DNA of 64,000 nucleotides, taken from contig NZ_NWTG01000012.1 in NCBI RefSeq assembly GCF_002532045.1, positions 124,001-188,000 of the forward strand. The letters are read 5' to 3'. Under the pieces are notes generated by a model that did not search any database, was not told the DNA's origin, and saw only the letters and a program-made list of their open reading frames with translations. The position numbers were made by a program, and so were the translations under genes. Below, one piece after another: positions 8,724 to 17,587 of the stretch. Source of the stretch: Bradyrhizobium sp. C9. Its GTDB lineage: Bacteria > Pseudomonadota > Alphaproteobacteria > Rhizobiales > Xanthobacteraceae. Within the stretch, counting starts at the first letter, position 1, and every line of letters starts with the position of its first letter.

Positions 8724-9421
8724 TGGCTGAGTCCCATCCCGCATTCTGCATACCGCGTTTCGGGCTGCAAGGACAGAAACAAGGCGAGGGATGGGGGATG
8801 CTACGGGGATGATCCCACGATTCCTGCCAATGCACAGGGCGTCCGGCTGTTGCCGGCTGCCGTCGGTATCGACCGGCTACGCGGGTTGATCGCCGACATC
8901 CGGGGCGCGCTCAGACCAGCGCAAGCGTGATTGGCGAGCGGTCCGCCGCTGGCTGCCGGCGGCAGGCTTGCGCGTTGCGTCGCGCAACGCATATTGAGAT
9001 GACGTATATCATCCAATTCCCATGGAGCCCGGGAGACTACGGCCTTCCATGAAACGTTGTGGGTAATCCAGGCGAGGCTCTTTAATTGAGCCGCGAATAC
9101 ATGCTCGGCTTGGCTCAAGCACCATGCGCGGCGCAAGCCGCGTCGATCTGGATGGAGGACTCGATGCCCAGGCACTTCGGTTTGAAGGCAACATCGGCGG
9201 CAGCACGGTCGGCATTCACGGGATCATCAAGAGATCTGCAGCAGCGGACCGCGTCGGCAACTGCGTCGAAGAACCTTGCTACAGACGGTTCGCCGGCGCG
9301 AAAGCCCGCTTCGCCAGGCTCGGAGCTGCCATATTCTCCGACAAGCTGGCGGGGCTGCTGCGGTCGACGGTCGATCTCGGCCGACTGAAGCTGCGCGCGA
9401 CGAGGCGTGGCCGGCCGGCCT
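8724..9421. other. about 700 bases without a convincing gene
   Basis: Several open frames cross this stretch on both strands, but none has a good ribosome site or a protein-like composition. The only structure I see is a short hairpin at 8972-8990 (GCGTTGCG, three-base loop, CGCAACGC) with no T-run. Confidence 0.5.
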
Positions 9422-9607
9422 TCATGGCTCTGACGGCTGGTGCTTGTTGTCGCGCTTCAGGTCCAGGCGATCGATGCGTTCATCGATCAGTCGATTCAGT
9501 CGCTCGTCCCGCAGCTTGTCCTTCCTGTACAGCCCGCCATGCAGGCGATAGGCGACGAGGAGCAGGACGACAGCAACGCCGACGAGATAGTAGGACCAGT
9601 CCATCAT
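9422..9607 (-). CDS. small single-pass membrane protein
   Basis: A 61-residue protein. Residues 4-22 are hydrophobic (WSYYLVGVAVVLLLVAYRL), followed by a highly charged helical tail of the form KLRDERLNRLIDERIDRLDLKR, a probable short coiled coil. Tandem ATG codons at 9607 and 9604; the ribosome site is weak. An anchor-plus-coil layout suggests a membrane-bound adaptor. Function unknown. Confidence 0.55.
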   Translation of the reverse strand: MMDWSYYLVGVAVVLLLVAYRLHGGLYRKDKLRDERLNRLIDERIDRLDLKRDNKHQPSEP

Positions 9608-9706
9608 CAGAACCGCGCCTGGCAGCGTCCATTGTGAAACAACTGAGCCTCTGCACTCTGCCAAGCAGCGCGACTGGCGGCTCGTCAGCACAACCGTAGG
9701 GTCAGC

Positions 9707-10021
9707 TCAATTGGCGCCCGCGAGGATGAACAGATTGTTGTAGACGGGCAGTGCAATGAGGGCGACCACGTAAGCCATTTGGCGTTCGCTGTTGCCATGC
9801 CAAAGCAACCACATCACGAGGTAGGTTAGGCCCAGTTTGGCAATGAGCCACCATTCACCCAGCCACTCCTGGGTGAGCCACATGAACGGGTTCAGTTCGC
9901 CCATTCCCCGCTGCAAGATTTCGTTGGTGGTGGTGAGATCCGAGTAGCCCATCAGCAGGGCACAGACCAACAGCATTGCCTTCAGCAACGACGTCCTCGT
10001 CCGCAACTGCTTTTCCGTCAT
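9707..10021 (-). CDS. small polytopic membrane protein
   Basis: A 104-residue protein with three hydrophobic segments (LLKAMLLVCALLMGYSDL, WWLIAKLGLTYLVMWLLWH, MAYVVALIALPVYNNLFIL). It has a D-L-T-T-T-N-E-I followed by GELNPFMW pattern, which resembles the DUF5658 family of small inner-membrane proteins (recognised by pattern, moderate certainty). The ATG at 10021 starts the basic leader MTEKQLRTRTSLLK. Function unknown. Confidence 0.65.
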   Translation of the reverse strand: MTEKQLRTRTSLLKAMLLVCALLMGYSDLTTTNEILQRGMGELNPFMWLTQEWLGEWWLIAKLGLTYLVMWLLWHGNSERQMAYVVALIALPVYNNLFILAGAN

Positions 10022-10200
10022 CCGGTGCCTGCCCGAAATCCGCTTGTGGCTCCCCAACTGCACAATTTTGCGGAATGTTTGCAGCGAGTGCAAGCCTCCA
10101 CGACCCGGTTGTCCAACGCTCTGCCCGCCAAGGCGACCATGTTGGGTACCCCGTACCGAGGCACGGCCCACTGACCCGTCTGATTGATTTCGTGAAAATA

Positions 10201-10275
10201 TGGTGCCGGCTGAGGGGATTGAACCCCCGACCTTCAGTTTACAAAACTGCTGCTCTACCGCTGAGCTAAGCCGGC
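10201..10275 (-). tRNA. tRNA-Thr (anticodon TGT)
   Basis: Read on the minus strand, a complete cloverleaf. The 7-bp acceptor stem is GCCGGCT / AGCCGGC, the D arm is GCTC/GAGC, and the anticodon loop TTTGTAA gives TGT. The T arm has the GGTTCAATCCC core, and the CCA end is encoded. It decodes ACA and wobble partners. Confidence 0.95.
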
Positions 10276-10402
10276 GACATGGAATGATTTGCGGGCTCGC
10301 ATAGCAGACTTGGCGGGACAGGGCCAGAACCTGAAGGCCAGAACCGCAAGGCCAGAACCCGGAAAGCTGATCGACCGCGTCGCCTCCACCGGCCTGGTGG
10401 CA

Positions 10403-10428
10403 AAAAGGCGGCCCGAGGGCCGCCTTTT
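10403..10428 (-). terminator. Rho-independent terminator
   Basis: A perfect stem AAAAGGCGGCCC / GGGCCGCCTTTT with a two-base loop. It lies 22 bases beyond the stop of the minus-strand gene ending at 10450, and on that strand it is followed by T residues. Bidirectional in appearance. Confidence 0.85.
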
Positions 10429-10449
10429 GCGCATCAGCGTTCGCCTGAG

Positions 10450-10860
10450 CTACTGGCAGGGATGCCGGAGGCCGTCGCTGCCACGGAACCAGGTGCCGGG
10501 GGTGCAGACAAAGCCGTTCTGCCGGGCATATTCCTCGCCGCCGATCGGGGCGGTCGCGATCGCGGCGGCTGTTCCGACGGCGCCACCGACCACGCCGCCC
10601 ACCACACCGGCCGCAGCGTCGACGGGCCCGAACGGGCCGGGGTCATACCGGTTGTAGCTGCCCTGCCAGTCGCGGTCACGCCGGTCGGAGCGGTGGTGGT
10701 AGGTGGTGCGGGGCGTGCCCGGCGCCATCGCCTGGCATCGGGCATCCGGAGTTGCGTTCGAGCAGCGTACAGGCGTGCCGATGGACTGCTGCGCCATTGC
10801 GGGGCTCGCAAGCGCCGCGGCGACGAGCGCGACAGCGCCAACGATCTTAAGCTGTGTCAT
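10450..10860 (-). CDS. exported protein with glycine-rich segment
   Basis: A 136-residue protein. Signal peptide residues 1-24 (ending PAMAQ); Cys-containing region (VRCSNATPDARC); Arg/Tyr/His-rich centre; a Gly/Ala/Val-rich stretch (DAAAGVVGGVVGGAVGTAAAIATAP) that may insert in or lie on a membrane; and a C-terminal motif FVCTPGTWFRGSDGLRHPCQ with two cysteines. The ATG at 10860 has AGGAGA upstream. Similar proteins are widespread in Bradyrhizobium without a known function. The terminator at 10403 ends it. Confidence 0.7.
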   Translation of the reverse strand: MTQLKIVGAVALVAAALASPAMAQQSIGTPVRCSNATPDARCQAMAPGTPRTTYHHRSDRRDRDWQGSYNRYDPGPFGPVDAAAGVVGGVVGGAVGTAAAIATAPIGGEEYARQNGFVCTPGTWFRGSDGLRHPCQ

Positions 10861-11008
10861 GCGAGATCTCCTCTTGCCGTAGTGCAGAGCTAATTTCGCT
10901 GAGCCACGCCTGTTCCGACGCGGCCTTGCCCTGCGTTCAAACCAGTGTGAAGTTCCGATAGCCCGCGCATGATGCGTTCCGGATGATGCGGCCTTTGACG
11001 AGAATTGC

Positions 11009-11725
11009 ATGCACACCAGCGACATCGACTACACCGCAGGCGACGCCATTTTGCGCGGCTATCTTGCGTTCAAGGACCGCGGCGTCAAATGTCCCGGCGT
11101 GCTGGTATTCCACGAAGGACTCGGGCTCGGCGATTTCGCGATGGAGCGGGCGCGCAGGCTTGCCGAGCACGGCTATGTGGCGCTCGCCGCCGACATGTTC
11201 GGCGAGCGGCGGCAGGCCGCCGATCTGCAGCAGGCCATGACGCTGATCGGTCATTTGCGCTCCAATCCCGCAACGCTCCGCGCGCGGGCGCGCGCCGCGC
11301 TCGCGACGCTCACGGCATTGCCCGAGGTCGATGCGACCCGTTGCGCGGCGATCGGCTTCTGCTTCGGCGGCACGGTGGTGCTCGAGCTCGCGCGCGACGG
11401 CGCCGACCTCAAGGCCGTCGTCAGCTTCCATGGCGTGCTCTCGACCACGCAGCCTGCCGCAGCAGGTGCGGTGAAGGCGAGCGTGCTGGTCTTGACCGGG
11501 GCCGACGATCCGCTGGCGCCGTCCGACCAGGTCGCGGCGTTCGAGAACGAGATGCGCGCCGGCAAGGTTGCCGACTGGCAGGTGATCAGCTACGGCAACA
11601 CGCTGCACGGCTTTACCAACCCGACCGCCGACGGCTCGATCATGAAGTCGGCGCTCTATGACGCGCGGGCCGACCGCCGCTCCTGGGCGGCGATGCAAGG
11701 CCTGTTCGACGAGGTGCTGGTTTGA
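11009..11725 (+). CDS. dienelactone hydrolase family protein
   Basis: A 238-residue alpha/beta hydrolase of the dienelactone hydrolase type. The nucleophile is Cys in GFCFGG, the acid is Asp in LTGADDPLAPS, and the base is His in NTLHGFTNP; an HEGLGLGDF loop lies near the start. Family members open cyclic lactones in aromatic ring-cleavage pathways, but many have other ester substrates. No aromatic pathway genes adjoin it, so the substrate is open. Cytoplasmic. Confidence 0.88.
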   Translation: MHTSDIDYTAGDAILRGYLAFKDRGVKCPGVLVFHEGLGLGDFAMERARRLAEHGYVALAADMFGERRQAADLQQAMTLIGHLRSNPATLRARARAALATLTALPEVDATRCAAIGFCFGGTVVLELARDGADLKAVVSFHGVLSTTQPAAAGAVKASVLVLTGADDPLAPSDQVAAFENEMRAGKVADWQVISYGNTLHGFTNPTADGSIMKSALYDARADRRSWAAMQGLFDEVLV

Positions 11726-11795
11726 CGAGGTGTCGGCCTGACAAGATCGGCGATGTGGTGTTTGATCTGCCGTCACGCACCGGCGCGGGGGATTG

Positions 11796-12509
11796 ATGTT
11801 CGGAATCTTGAGTCTTGGCTTTCTGCTCGGCATGCAGCATGCGCTGGAGCCGGACCACATCGCGGCGGTATCGAGCATCGCTGCGCGCCGTACCCATGTC
11901 GGTGACATCGTCAAGCACGGCCTGACCTGGGGCCTCGGTCACACGCTCACGCTGTTCGTTTTCGCCGGCGCCGCGATCCTGCTCGGGCACGCGATCCCCG
12001 AGACGGTGGCGCAGCCGATCGAGACCGCGGTCGGCGTCATGCTGGTCGGCCTCGGCGCGCATGTGTGGTGGCGGCTGTGGCGCGATCGCGTGCACTTCCA
12101 CACCCATTCGCACGGCGACGGCAAGACGCATTTCCACGCCCACAGCCACGGGGGCGACATCGTGGCGCCTGCGTCCACTCTGCCGCATGCCCGGGCGCCG
12201 CACAGCCATGCCCACGGCTTCCGCTGGCGCACGCTGCTGGTCGGCCTGATGCACGGCATGGCGGGCTCGGCGGCGCTGTTGGTGCTGACGGTGTCGCAGG
12301 CGCCGAACCCGGTGGTCGGGCTCGGCTATGTCGCGCTGTTCGGCGTCGGCTCGATGATCGGGATGGGCGTGCTGTCCGGCGTGATCGCGGTGCCGCTCGC
12401 GGCCTCCGCACGCTGGCTGACCTGGGCCAACCGCGGCCTGCAAATCGCGGTCGGCGCGGTGACGATTGCGATCGGCATCCACGCGATCATCGAGAACGCC
12501 TTCACCTGA
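11796..12509 (+). CDS. Ni/Co permease-like membrane protein (UreH/NicO type)
   Basis: A 237-residue protein with six predicted membrane segments. The N-terminal motif GMQHALEPDHIAAV is the metal-binding HxxxxDH signature of NiCoT/NicO and UreH-type transporters. A cytoplasmic or periplasmic loop at about residues 105-148 is very rich in histidine (HFHTHSHGDGKTHFHAHSHG), suiting nickel or cobalt storage. A second short motif GLMHGMAGSAAL follows. I chose ATG 11796 over the TTG at 11793. No urease or hydrogenase genes are near in this window. Confidence 0.82.
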   Translation: MFGILSLGFLLGMQHALEPDHIAAVSSIAARRTHVGDIVKHGLTWGLGHTLTLFVFAGAAILLGHAIPETVAQPIETAVGVMLVGLGAHVWWRLWRDRVHFHTHSHGDGKTHFHAHSHGGDIVAPASTLPHARAPHSHAHGFRWRTLLVGLMHGMAGSAALLVLTVSQAPNPVVGLGYVALFGVGSMIGMGVLSGVIAVPLAASARWLTWANRGLQIAVGAVTIAIGIHAIIENAFT

Positions 12510-12681
12510 CGCAGCGGCGCGTATTCGCCGCCGTTAACGATTCCTGATCCCGCACGGCCGCATTGACCGGATGCGGATGCTTACGCGTTAGGCTTACCGC
12601 CAGTTTGGCCCGCGCCCTTAACCCTTCCGCCAAGCCGTTGGATTAGGCTGCTTGTGGAACAATTCGGGACGCTGGGTGAAC

Positions 12682-13155
12682 ATGCGCGGAAGTCTTGCGC
12701 TGGCGATATTGGCTGGGATGACCTCGACGGCGCTTGCCGGCGGCGGCTTCGACATCGTCGTGCCCAACCGTCCCGGCGTGCCCATCATCATCAATGGCGT
12801 CGACGCGTCCTACGCCGTGGTCGAAAGCGCGATGGGGCTCGCCCGCAACGAGTCGATGGTGCCGACCGTCTATGGCGGCCGCCCGATCGATCCCCAGCCG
12901 AATGTCGGCCATTATTATCCGAGCCTCGGCCACATGCCGGGTTACGGCCGCCTCGAGATCGAGCCGCCGGCCAACCGCCGCCTGCCGCAGCCGGCCGAGA
13001 GCTATCATCAATCGTGGGGGGCGCAATCCGCGCCGCTGCCCGCACAGTCCAACGTGCCGGTCGATCCGCCGCCGGTGATCTATGCGCCGCAATTCAACGG
13101 GCCGCAGCGACTGCCGGGACCGGTCCTGCGGCCACCGCGTCCCCGAGGACCCTAA
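12682..13155 (+). CDS. exported proline-rich protein
   Basis: A 157-residue protein. Signal peptide residues 1-18 (ending TALAGGG). The mature N-terminal part (FDIVVPNRPGVPIIINGVDASYAVVE) looks folded; the second half is rich in Pro, Tyr, Gln and Arg (PRPPRPRGP at the end). ATG at 12682 with GGTGA upstream. It lies just ahead of another exported Tyr/Gly-rich protein, and both may be cell-envelope components. Function unknown. Confidence 0.68.
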   Translation: MRGSLALAILAGMTSTALAGGGFDIVVPNRPGVPIIINGVDASYAVVESAMGLARNESMVPTVYGGRPIDPQPNVGHYYPSLGHMPGYGRLEIEPPANRRLPQPAESYHQSWGAQSAPLPAQSNVPVDPPPVIYAPQFNGPQRLPGPVLRPPRPRGP

Positions 13156-13246
13156 GCCAACTGCCCCAAATCTACAGCCCCTAATGGGGTGCCTTCATAG
13201 CCACCAAGAGCTACGCGACGAACAGAGAGACCATCAGGAGAGAGTA

Positions 13247-13699
13247 ATGCGTCAAATGATCAAAGGACTGATTGCGGCCGTGGCCGTCATGGTGACCGCG
13301 CCCGCAATGGCGTGCGGTTTCAACCCTTGCGGCGCGCCGGTTTATGCCGCGCCTGCCGTGACCTATGGCTGCGGCGGCTGCGGTGGCTACGGCTATGGCT
13401 ATGGTGGCTACGGCGCGGTCGAACGCCTGCCTGACCCGGATGCGGCCTATCCCGGCGCAGCGCAGCAGTACTATTACGTCAACCAGGGACCGAGCTACAC
13501 CGGCCCGGGCAATTGGGCGCCGCGTCCGTATTACCGCGAAGGCTATGGCCGCCCGTATTACGGCTATCGCCACTACGGCTACCGCCATCACTATCGGCCG
13601 TACCGTCCGCACTACGGCTATCGCTACGGCTACGCGCCGCACCGCTACGGCTATGCGCCGCATCGCTACGGTCATCCGGTGCTGCGCCGCTACTACTGA
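13247..13699 (+). CDS. exported Gly/Tyr/His/Arg-rich protein
   Basis: A 150-residue protein. Signal peptide residues 1-20 (ending APAMAC), then Cys/Gly/Tyr-rich repeats (GCGGCGGYGYGYGGYG) and a C-terminal half made of repeated GY, RHYGYR and PHRYGYA units. AGGAGAGAGTA precedes the ATG at 13247. Such Tyr/Gly/His-rich exported proteins resemble structural wall or matrix proteins; role inferred only from composition. It is convergent with rlmB, with a hairpin between. Confidence 0.7.
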   Translation: MRQMIKGLIAAVAVMVTAPAMACGFNPCGAPVYAAPAVTYGCGGCGGYGYGYGGYGAVERLPDPDAAYPGAAQQYYYVNQGPSYTGPGNWAPRPYYREGYGRPYYGYRHYGYRHHYRPYRPHYGYRYGYAPHRYGYAPHRYGHPVLRRYY

Positions 13700-13724
13700 T
13701 CCGACAATCGATCGACAAGATATC

Positions 13725-13755
13725 AGCGCCCGTTCGCGTCAAGCGAGCGGGCGTT
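13725..13755. terminator. bidirectional hairpin between convergent genes
   Basis: Inverted repeat AGCGCCCGTTCGC / GCGAGCGGGCGTT with a five-base loop, between the stop of the Tyr-rich gene (13699) and the stop of rlmB (13757). The T-run is short, so termination strength is uncertain. Confidence 0.55.
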
Positions 13756-13756
13756 G

Positions 13757-14581
13757 CTACATCAACCCGAGGCGGCTGGCGCCGATATAGAGCGCTAGCA
13801 CACAGGCGTTCGACACGTTGAGGCTCTTGATCTCGCCGGGCATGTCGAGGCGGGCGACAGTGCTGCAGGTCTCGCGCGTCAATTGCCGCAACCCCTTGCC
13901 TTCGGCGCCGAGCACCAGCGCGAGCGGTTGCTGCAACGGAACCTTGCCGAGATCTTCCGAGCCCTCGCTGTCGAGGCCGACGGTCTGGAAGCCGTGGTCG
14001 TTCAGCTCGTTCAGCGCGCGCGCCAGATTCTGGACGGTCACCATTGGCACCAGCTCGAGCGCGCCGGAGGCGGACTTCGCCAGCACGCCGGTGGCCTCCG
14101 GGCTGTGGCGGGCGGTGGTGACGATTGCCTTCACCGCGAATGCCGCGGCCGAGCGCAGGATGGCGCCGACATTGTGCGGATCGGTGATCTGGTCGAGCAC
14201 CAGCACGATGCCCTCCTGCGCCAGCGTGTCGATGCCGGGCGAGGGCAGGGGTTCGGCCTCCGCCAACAGGCCTTGATGCACGGCATCGGGGGTGAGGCGC
14301 CGGTCGATATCGCCGGGCCGGACGATCTCCGGGGTGACTCGGGTCGCGATGTTTTCGTCGGCGAGGCGCTTGGCGGCGTTCTCGGTGAGGTAAAGCTTGC
14401 GGATCTGGCGGTCCGGGTTGGCAAGCGCCGCCGCCACCGTGTGCCAGCCATACAGAATCACCGGTCCGTCGGAACCGGATTCGCGCTCCCGCCGGGCTGG
14501 CGGGCGGCCGAATTTCGGCCCTCTTTGGAAGGGTTTACCGCCCTTGCCTCGGAAATTGGGTTTGCGGTCGCGATCGCTCAT
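13757..14581 (-). CDS. rlmB: 23S rRNA (guanosine-2'-O-)-methyltransferase RlmB
   Basis: A 274-residue SPOUT methyltransferase of the TrmH/RlmB group. A basic N-terminal extension (residues 1-38) precedes the small substrate-binding domain (VILYGWHTVAAALANPDRQIRKLYLT, AVHQGLLAEAEPL). The catalytic domain then shows the three knot motifs: motif 1 ITDPHNVGAILRSAAAF, motif 2 LALVLGAEGKGLR, motif 3 IKSLNVSNACVLALY. It methylates the 2'-O of a 23S rRNA guanosine (G2251 in E. coli) using S-adenosylmethionine. It is close to tRNA-Tyr, which is transcribed the other way. Confidence 0.93.
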   Translation of the reverse strand: MSDRDRKPNFRGKGGKPFQRGPKFGRPPARRERESGSDGPVILYGWHTVAAALANPDRQIRKLYLTENAAKRLADENIATRVTPEIVRPGDIDRRLTPDAVHQGLLAEAEPLPSPGIDTLAQEGIVLVLDQITDPHNVGAILRSAAAFAVKAIVTTARHSPEATGVLAKSASGALELVPMVTVQNLARALNELNDHGFQTVGLDSEGSEDLGKVPLQQPLALVLGAEGKGLRQLTRETCSTVARLDMPGEIKSLNVSNACVLALYIGASRLGLM

Positions 14582-14776
14582 GTGAGGCTTGTGTCACGGG
14601 TGTCGCAGAATGGCAATTTAACCGGCAAATTGCGCGCCGGCTTGGTTGACTTTGGGGACCGCCTTCGCCCATAAACGCGCCCGACCGCGCACCCGCTTCG
14701 GGTCGGCCGGTTATCAGCGTCATTTCGATGACCCGGTCCGCCGCCACTCGCGCGGCCGGTTCGACGCTGTTGGACG

Positions 14777-14862
14777 GGGGAGTGTCCCGAGTGGCAAAGG
14801 GAGCTGACTGTAAATCAGCCGCCTCATGGCTTCGCAGGTTCGAGTCCTGCCTCCCCCACCAG
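14777..14862 (+). tRNA. tRNA-Tyr (anticodon GTA)
   Basis: A class II tRNA. Acceptor stem GGGGGAG / CTCCCCC, anticodon loop CTGTAAA giving GTA, a long variable arm (CGCCTCATGGCTTCGC), T loop TTCGAGT, discriminator A and encoded CCA. Immediately downstream (14863-14935) is a GCTTCGCGAGC-type inverted repeat of the sort dispersed in Bradyrhizobium genomes. Confidence 0.96.
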
Positions 14863-15041
14863 CCTTCGCTCGCTTCGCGAGCTACGGCTGGGCAAGCCAG
14901 CAAGTCTCCATCATAGCGAAGTGAGTGAAGGCTGCCGCGCCGAAGCCCAACGGGCGAAGGCGGGCTGCATCGGACGCACACCGACTTCCCACTCCGTCCG
15001 CGCGCACATCTCCACCAGCGTTGCGCCGCCGCCACCCCGAC

Positions 15042-15917
15042 TCACCCCCGCAACCCACGCCGCAGCAGCTTGGCGAAATCCTGCGCCATCTGCGACGGCG
15101 CCTCGTGCGTCGGGGAGAGGATCGCGATCTGGTACTGGATCTTCGGCTTGAACGGGCGGATGGCGAGGCCCTCGGTGAACGGCTTGCTCACCACGGGATC
15201 GACGATGCCGACGCCGCGGCCTTCGGCGACGAGCTGGCACGCGGTCGAGAAGAACTCGGTCTCCGCGACCACGTTCCAGCGCGCGCCATATTCGGAGAAG
15301 GCGGATGCCAGCTGCTGGTAGATCGGATCGCCGCGAAACAGCGTCACGAAGGGGACGCCATCCAAGTCATCAGGGGTGATCTGCTTCAGCTTCGCCAGTG
15401 GATGCGCAGGCGGCAGCATGCACACGCACTCGTAGGAGAACACCTCCATGTGCGAGGTCGGATAATCCAGCGGCAGCTCGGCGACCGCGAGGTCGAATTG
15501 CTGAGTCGAGATCAGCTCCCGGACGGTCGCCGAATTGCGCGTGATGATCTTGATCTGCAGCTCGGGCTTGTTCCTGGCGAACTGCGACAGCAGGCGCGGC
15601 AGCAGGCTGATCGAAATGCTCGGATAGGCCGCGATCGCGAGGTGACCGCGCCGCCCGGACCTGATCTCGGCCGCAACGCGCGATGCGTTCTCGGCGGCTT
15701 CGAGGGCGCGCGCGGCCTCGACATAGAACAGCTTGGCTTCCGGGGTCGGTTGCAGGCGGCCGCCGCGGCGCAGGAAGAGATTGAGGCCGGTCTCGTGCTC
15801 GAGGCCCGCGATCATCGTGCTGATGCCGGGCTGCGACATGCCGAGCAGCTCGGCCGCCCTGGTCATGGTGCCGTGGAGCATCAGGGCGCGGAAGCATTCG
15901 AGCTGTCTGAGGCGCAT
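15042..15917 (-). CDS. LysR-family transcriptional regulator
   Basis: A 291-residue LysR regulator. The N-terminal winged helix-turn-helix has LECFRALMLHGTMTRAAELLGMSQPGISTMIAGLEHETGLNLFLRRGGRLQPTPEA (about residues 6-60). The effector domain starts at about residue 90 (GHLAIAAYPSISISLLPRLL). It is divergent from the DUF1989 gene at 16021 across an A+T-rich 103-base gap, the usual arrangement for a LysR protein controlling its neighbour. The ATG at 15917 opens the conserved RLRQLECF start. Confidence 0.92.
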   Translation of the reverse strand: MRLRQLECFRALMLHGTMTRAAELLGMSQPGISTMIAGLEHETGLNLFLRRGGRLQPTPEAKLFYVEAARALEAAENASRVAAEIRSGRRGHLAIAAYPSISISLLPRLLSQFARNKPELQIKIITRNSATVRELISTQQFDLAVAELPLDYPTSHMEVFSYECVCMLPPAHPLAKLKQITPDDLDGVPFVTLFRGDPIYQQLASAFSEYGARWNVVAETEFFSTACQLVAEGRGVGIVDPVVSKPFTEGLAIRPFKPKIQYQIAILSPTHEAPSQMAQDFAKLLRRGLRG

Positions 15918-16020
15918 CGGACGACTATACGAATCTGCTATAATGGACACAATTAATATTATTAGAATTGCATGACGAGCGGTGCTCCAATGGCGCAACG
16001 AGCCATTGAGGAGCCACCAA
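15918..16020. promoter_or_regulatory. divergent LysR/DUF1989 control region
   Basis: A 103-base gap between two divergent starts, strikingly A+T-rich (AATTAATATTATTAGAATT at about 15949-15967). LysR proteins bind such regions through T-N11-A type palindromes; the A+T-rich core is the likely site. GAGGAG ahead of 16021 is the ribosome site of the DUF1989 gene. Confidence 0.5.
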
Positions 16021-16632
16021 ATGACCGCAGCAATCATCGATCTGACCCGCGCCCGTCTGATTCCCGCCCGCAACGGCGTGGCAGCGCGCCTCGATGCGGG
16101 TGAGACGGTCATGGTCGTCAACACCCACGGCAAGCAGGTGGTCGACACCTGGGCCTTCAATGCCCGCGACACCGGCGAGTTCATGTCGATGGAGCACAGC
16201 CGCGCATCGATGCTGCGGCTGATTCCGCGCGTCGGTGACACGCTGACCACCAACCGGCGCCGCGCGATCCTCACCTTGGTCGCCGACACCACGCCGGGAA
16301 TCCACGACACCTTGATCGCGGCCTGCGACATTCACCGCTATCGCCAGCTCGGCGCTGTCGGCCATCACGACAATTGCACGCAGAATCTGGCGCATGCGCT
16401 CGAGGCGGTCGGCCTCACGGCTGCGGTGACGCCGGCGCCGCTCAATCTGTTCATGAATGTACCGGTCACCGACAGCGGACAACTGGACTTCAAGTCGCCC
16501 GTCAGCGAGGCCGGGCAGTATGTGACGCTGCGTGCCGAGATGGATCTGGTCATCGTGTTCTCCGCCTGTCCGCAGGACATGGTGCCGGTGAACGACATGC
16601 GGCCGACCGACGCTCATTTTCTCATCGCCTGA
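16021..16632 (+). CDS. DUF1989 family protein (urea-carboxylase-associated type)
   Basis: A 203-residue protein of the DUF1989 family. Visible family motifs: GKQVVDTWAFNARD, FMSMEHSRASM, a His/Cys set around GIHDTLIAACDIHRYRQLG and VGHHDNCTQNL, and PLNLFMNVPV. Family members sit beside urea carboxylase genes, and a pair of them forms carboxyguanidine deiminase in guanidine catabolism (established knowledge). Here a single copy lies between two LysR genes and near a deacetylase-fold hydrolase and an NCS1 permease. This suggests hydrolysis of a small amidine or ureide; the exact substrate is not shown. Confidence 0.88.
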   Translation: MTAAIIDLTRARLIPARNGVAARLDAGETVMVVNTHGKQVVDTWAFNARDTGEFMSMEHSRASMLRLIPRVGDTLTTNRRRAILTLVADTTPGIHDTLIAACDIHRYRQLGAVGHHDNCTQNLAHALEAVGLTAAVTPAPLNLFMNVPVTDSGQLDFKSPVSEAGQYVTLRAEMDLVIVFSACPQDMVPVNDMRPTDAHFLIA

Positions 16633-16657
16633 CACGCGCCCGCGCGGAGAACCGATC

Positions 16658-17587
16658 ATGCGCAAGCTGCCGCCGCTCAATGCCGTCCGCGCGTTCGAAG
16701 CCGCGGCGCGTCACGAGAGCTTCACCGCCGCCGCCAATGAGCTCTGTGTCACGGTGACGGCGATCAGCCACCAGGTCCGGCAACTCGAAGCGATCCTCGG
16801 CCACAAGCTGTTCGAGCGCTCCGGCCGCGCGGTGGTGCTGACCGCGGAGGGCCATGCGTTGTTCCCGATGCTGCGCGACGGCTTCGACCGCATGGCGAGC
16901 GCGTTCGCGGCGATCCGGCCGCCGGCCGATGGCGATGCGATCACGGTATCGACCACGCGCGCCTTCGCCGAGCGCTGGCTGATGCCGCGGCTCGCGCGCT
17001 TCAACGCGGCGTTTCCTCACCTCGTCGTCCACATCGATGCGACCGAGGAGGTGCGGATGCCCGGCGCAGACGGCGTCGATCTGGCGATCCGCTACGGCCG
17101 CGCCGATCGCGCCGGCGAGACATCGGTGCTGTTCAGCGATCGCTACATTGCGGTTGCGGCGAACGCGATCTGTCCGCCCGGTGCCCGTCTCGGCATTGAC
17201 GACGTCCGCTCGCGCTCGCTGCTGGCGTTCCGCTGGAAGAATGCCGCACTGGATTCGCCGGGGTGGTCGGCCTGGCTTGCGGCGGCCGATCATGATCCGG
17301 ACCGGGACTTCCGCATCTCCTGGTACAGCGAGGAGCCGCTGGCGCTGCACGCCGCCGAACGCGGGCTCGGACCGCTGTTGTGCAGCGATGCGCTGGTGGA
17401 CGAGCAATTGCGTCAGGGCACGCTGCGCCGGCTCGACGGTCCCGCGCTTGCGGGCTTTGCCTATCGCCTGGTCGATGCGCCAGGCGCTGCCCGGCGCAAA
17501 CCGGTGACGGCGTTCATCGACTGGCTGCGCGGGGAAGCCGCCGCATTCCGGGCGGCTCCCGACCAGGTCATGACACGGGCTGCGTGA
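16658..17587 (+). CDS. LysR-family regulator, GcvA-like
   Basis: A 309-residue LysR regulator of the GcvA type. It starts MRKLPPLNAVRAFEAAARHESFTAAANELCVTVTAISHQVRQLEAILGHKLFERSGRAV, followed by the effector domain with STTRAFAERWLMPRLARFNAAFPHLVV and the GADGVDLAIRYGRAD segment typical of this subgroup. It follows the DUF1989 gene by 25 bases in the same direction. Its 3' end overlaps the 3' end of the minus-strand deacetylase gene by 20 bases. Confidence 0.92.
   Translation: MRKLPPLNAVRAFEAAARHESFTAAANELCVTVTAISHQVRQLEAILGHKLFERSGRAVVLTAEGHALFPMLRDGFDRMASAFAAIRPPADGDAITVSTTRAFAERWLMPRLARFNAAFPHLVVHIDATEEVRMPGADGVDLAIRYGRADRAGETSVLFSDRYIAVAANAICPPGARLGIDDVRSRSLLAFRWKNAALDSPGWSAWLAAADHDPDRDFRISWYSEEPLALHAAERGLGPLLCSDALVDEQLRQGTLRRLDGPALAGFAYRLVDAPGAARRKPVTAFIDWLRGEAAAFRAAPDQVMTRAA

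Noticed and set aside
9124..9699. A 191-codon plus-strand frame in the gene-poor region
   Set aside because: The C-terminal half is Arg/Ser-rich and antisense to the small membrane protein; no ribosome site and no recognisable domain.
13364..13690. Repeated GGCTAC/GGCTATGG units suggesting a CRISPR-like or tandem array
   Set aside because: The repeats are in-frame Gly-Tyr and Arg-Tyr codons of an exported low-complexity protein, without regular spacers.
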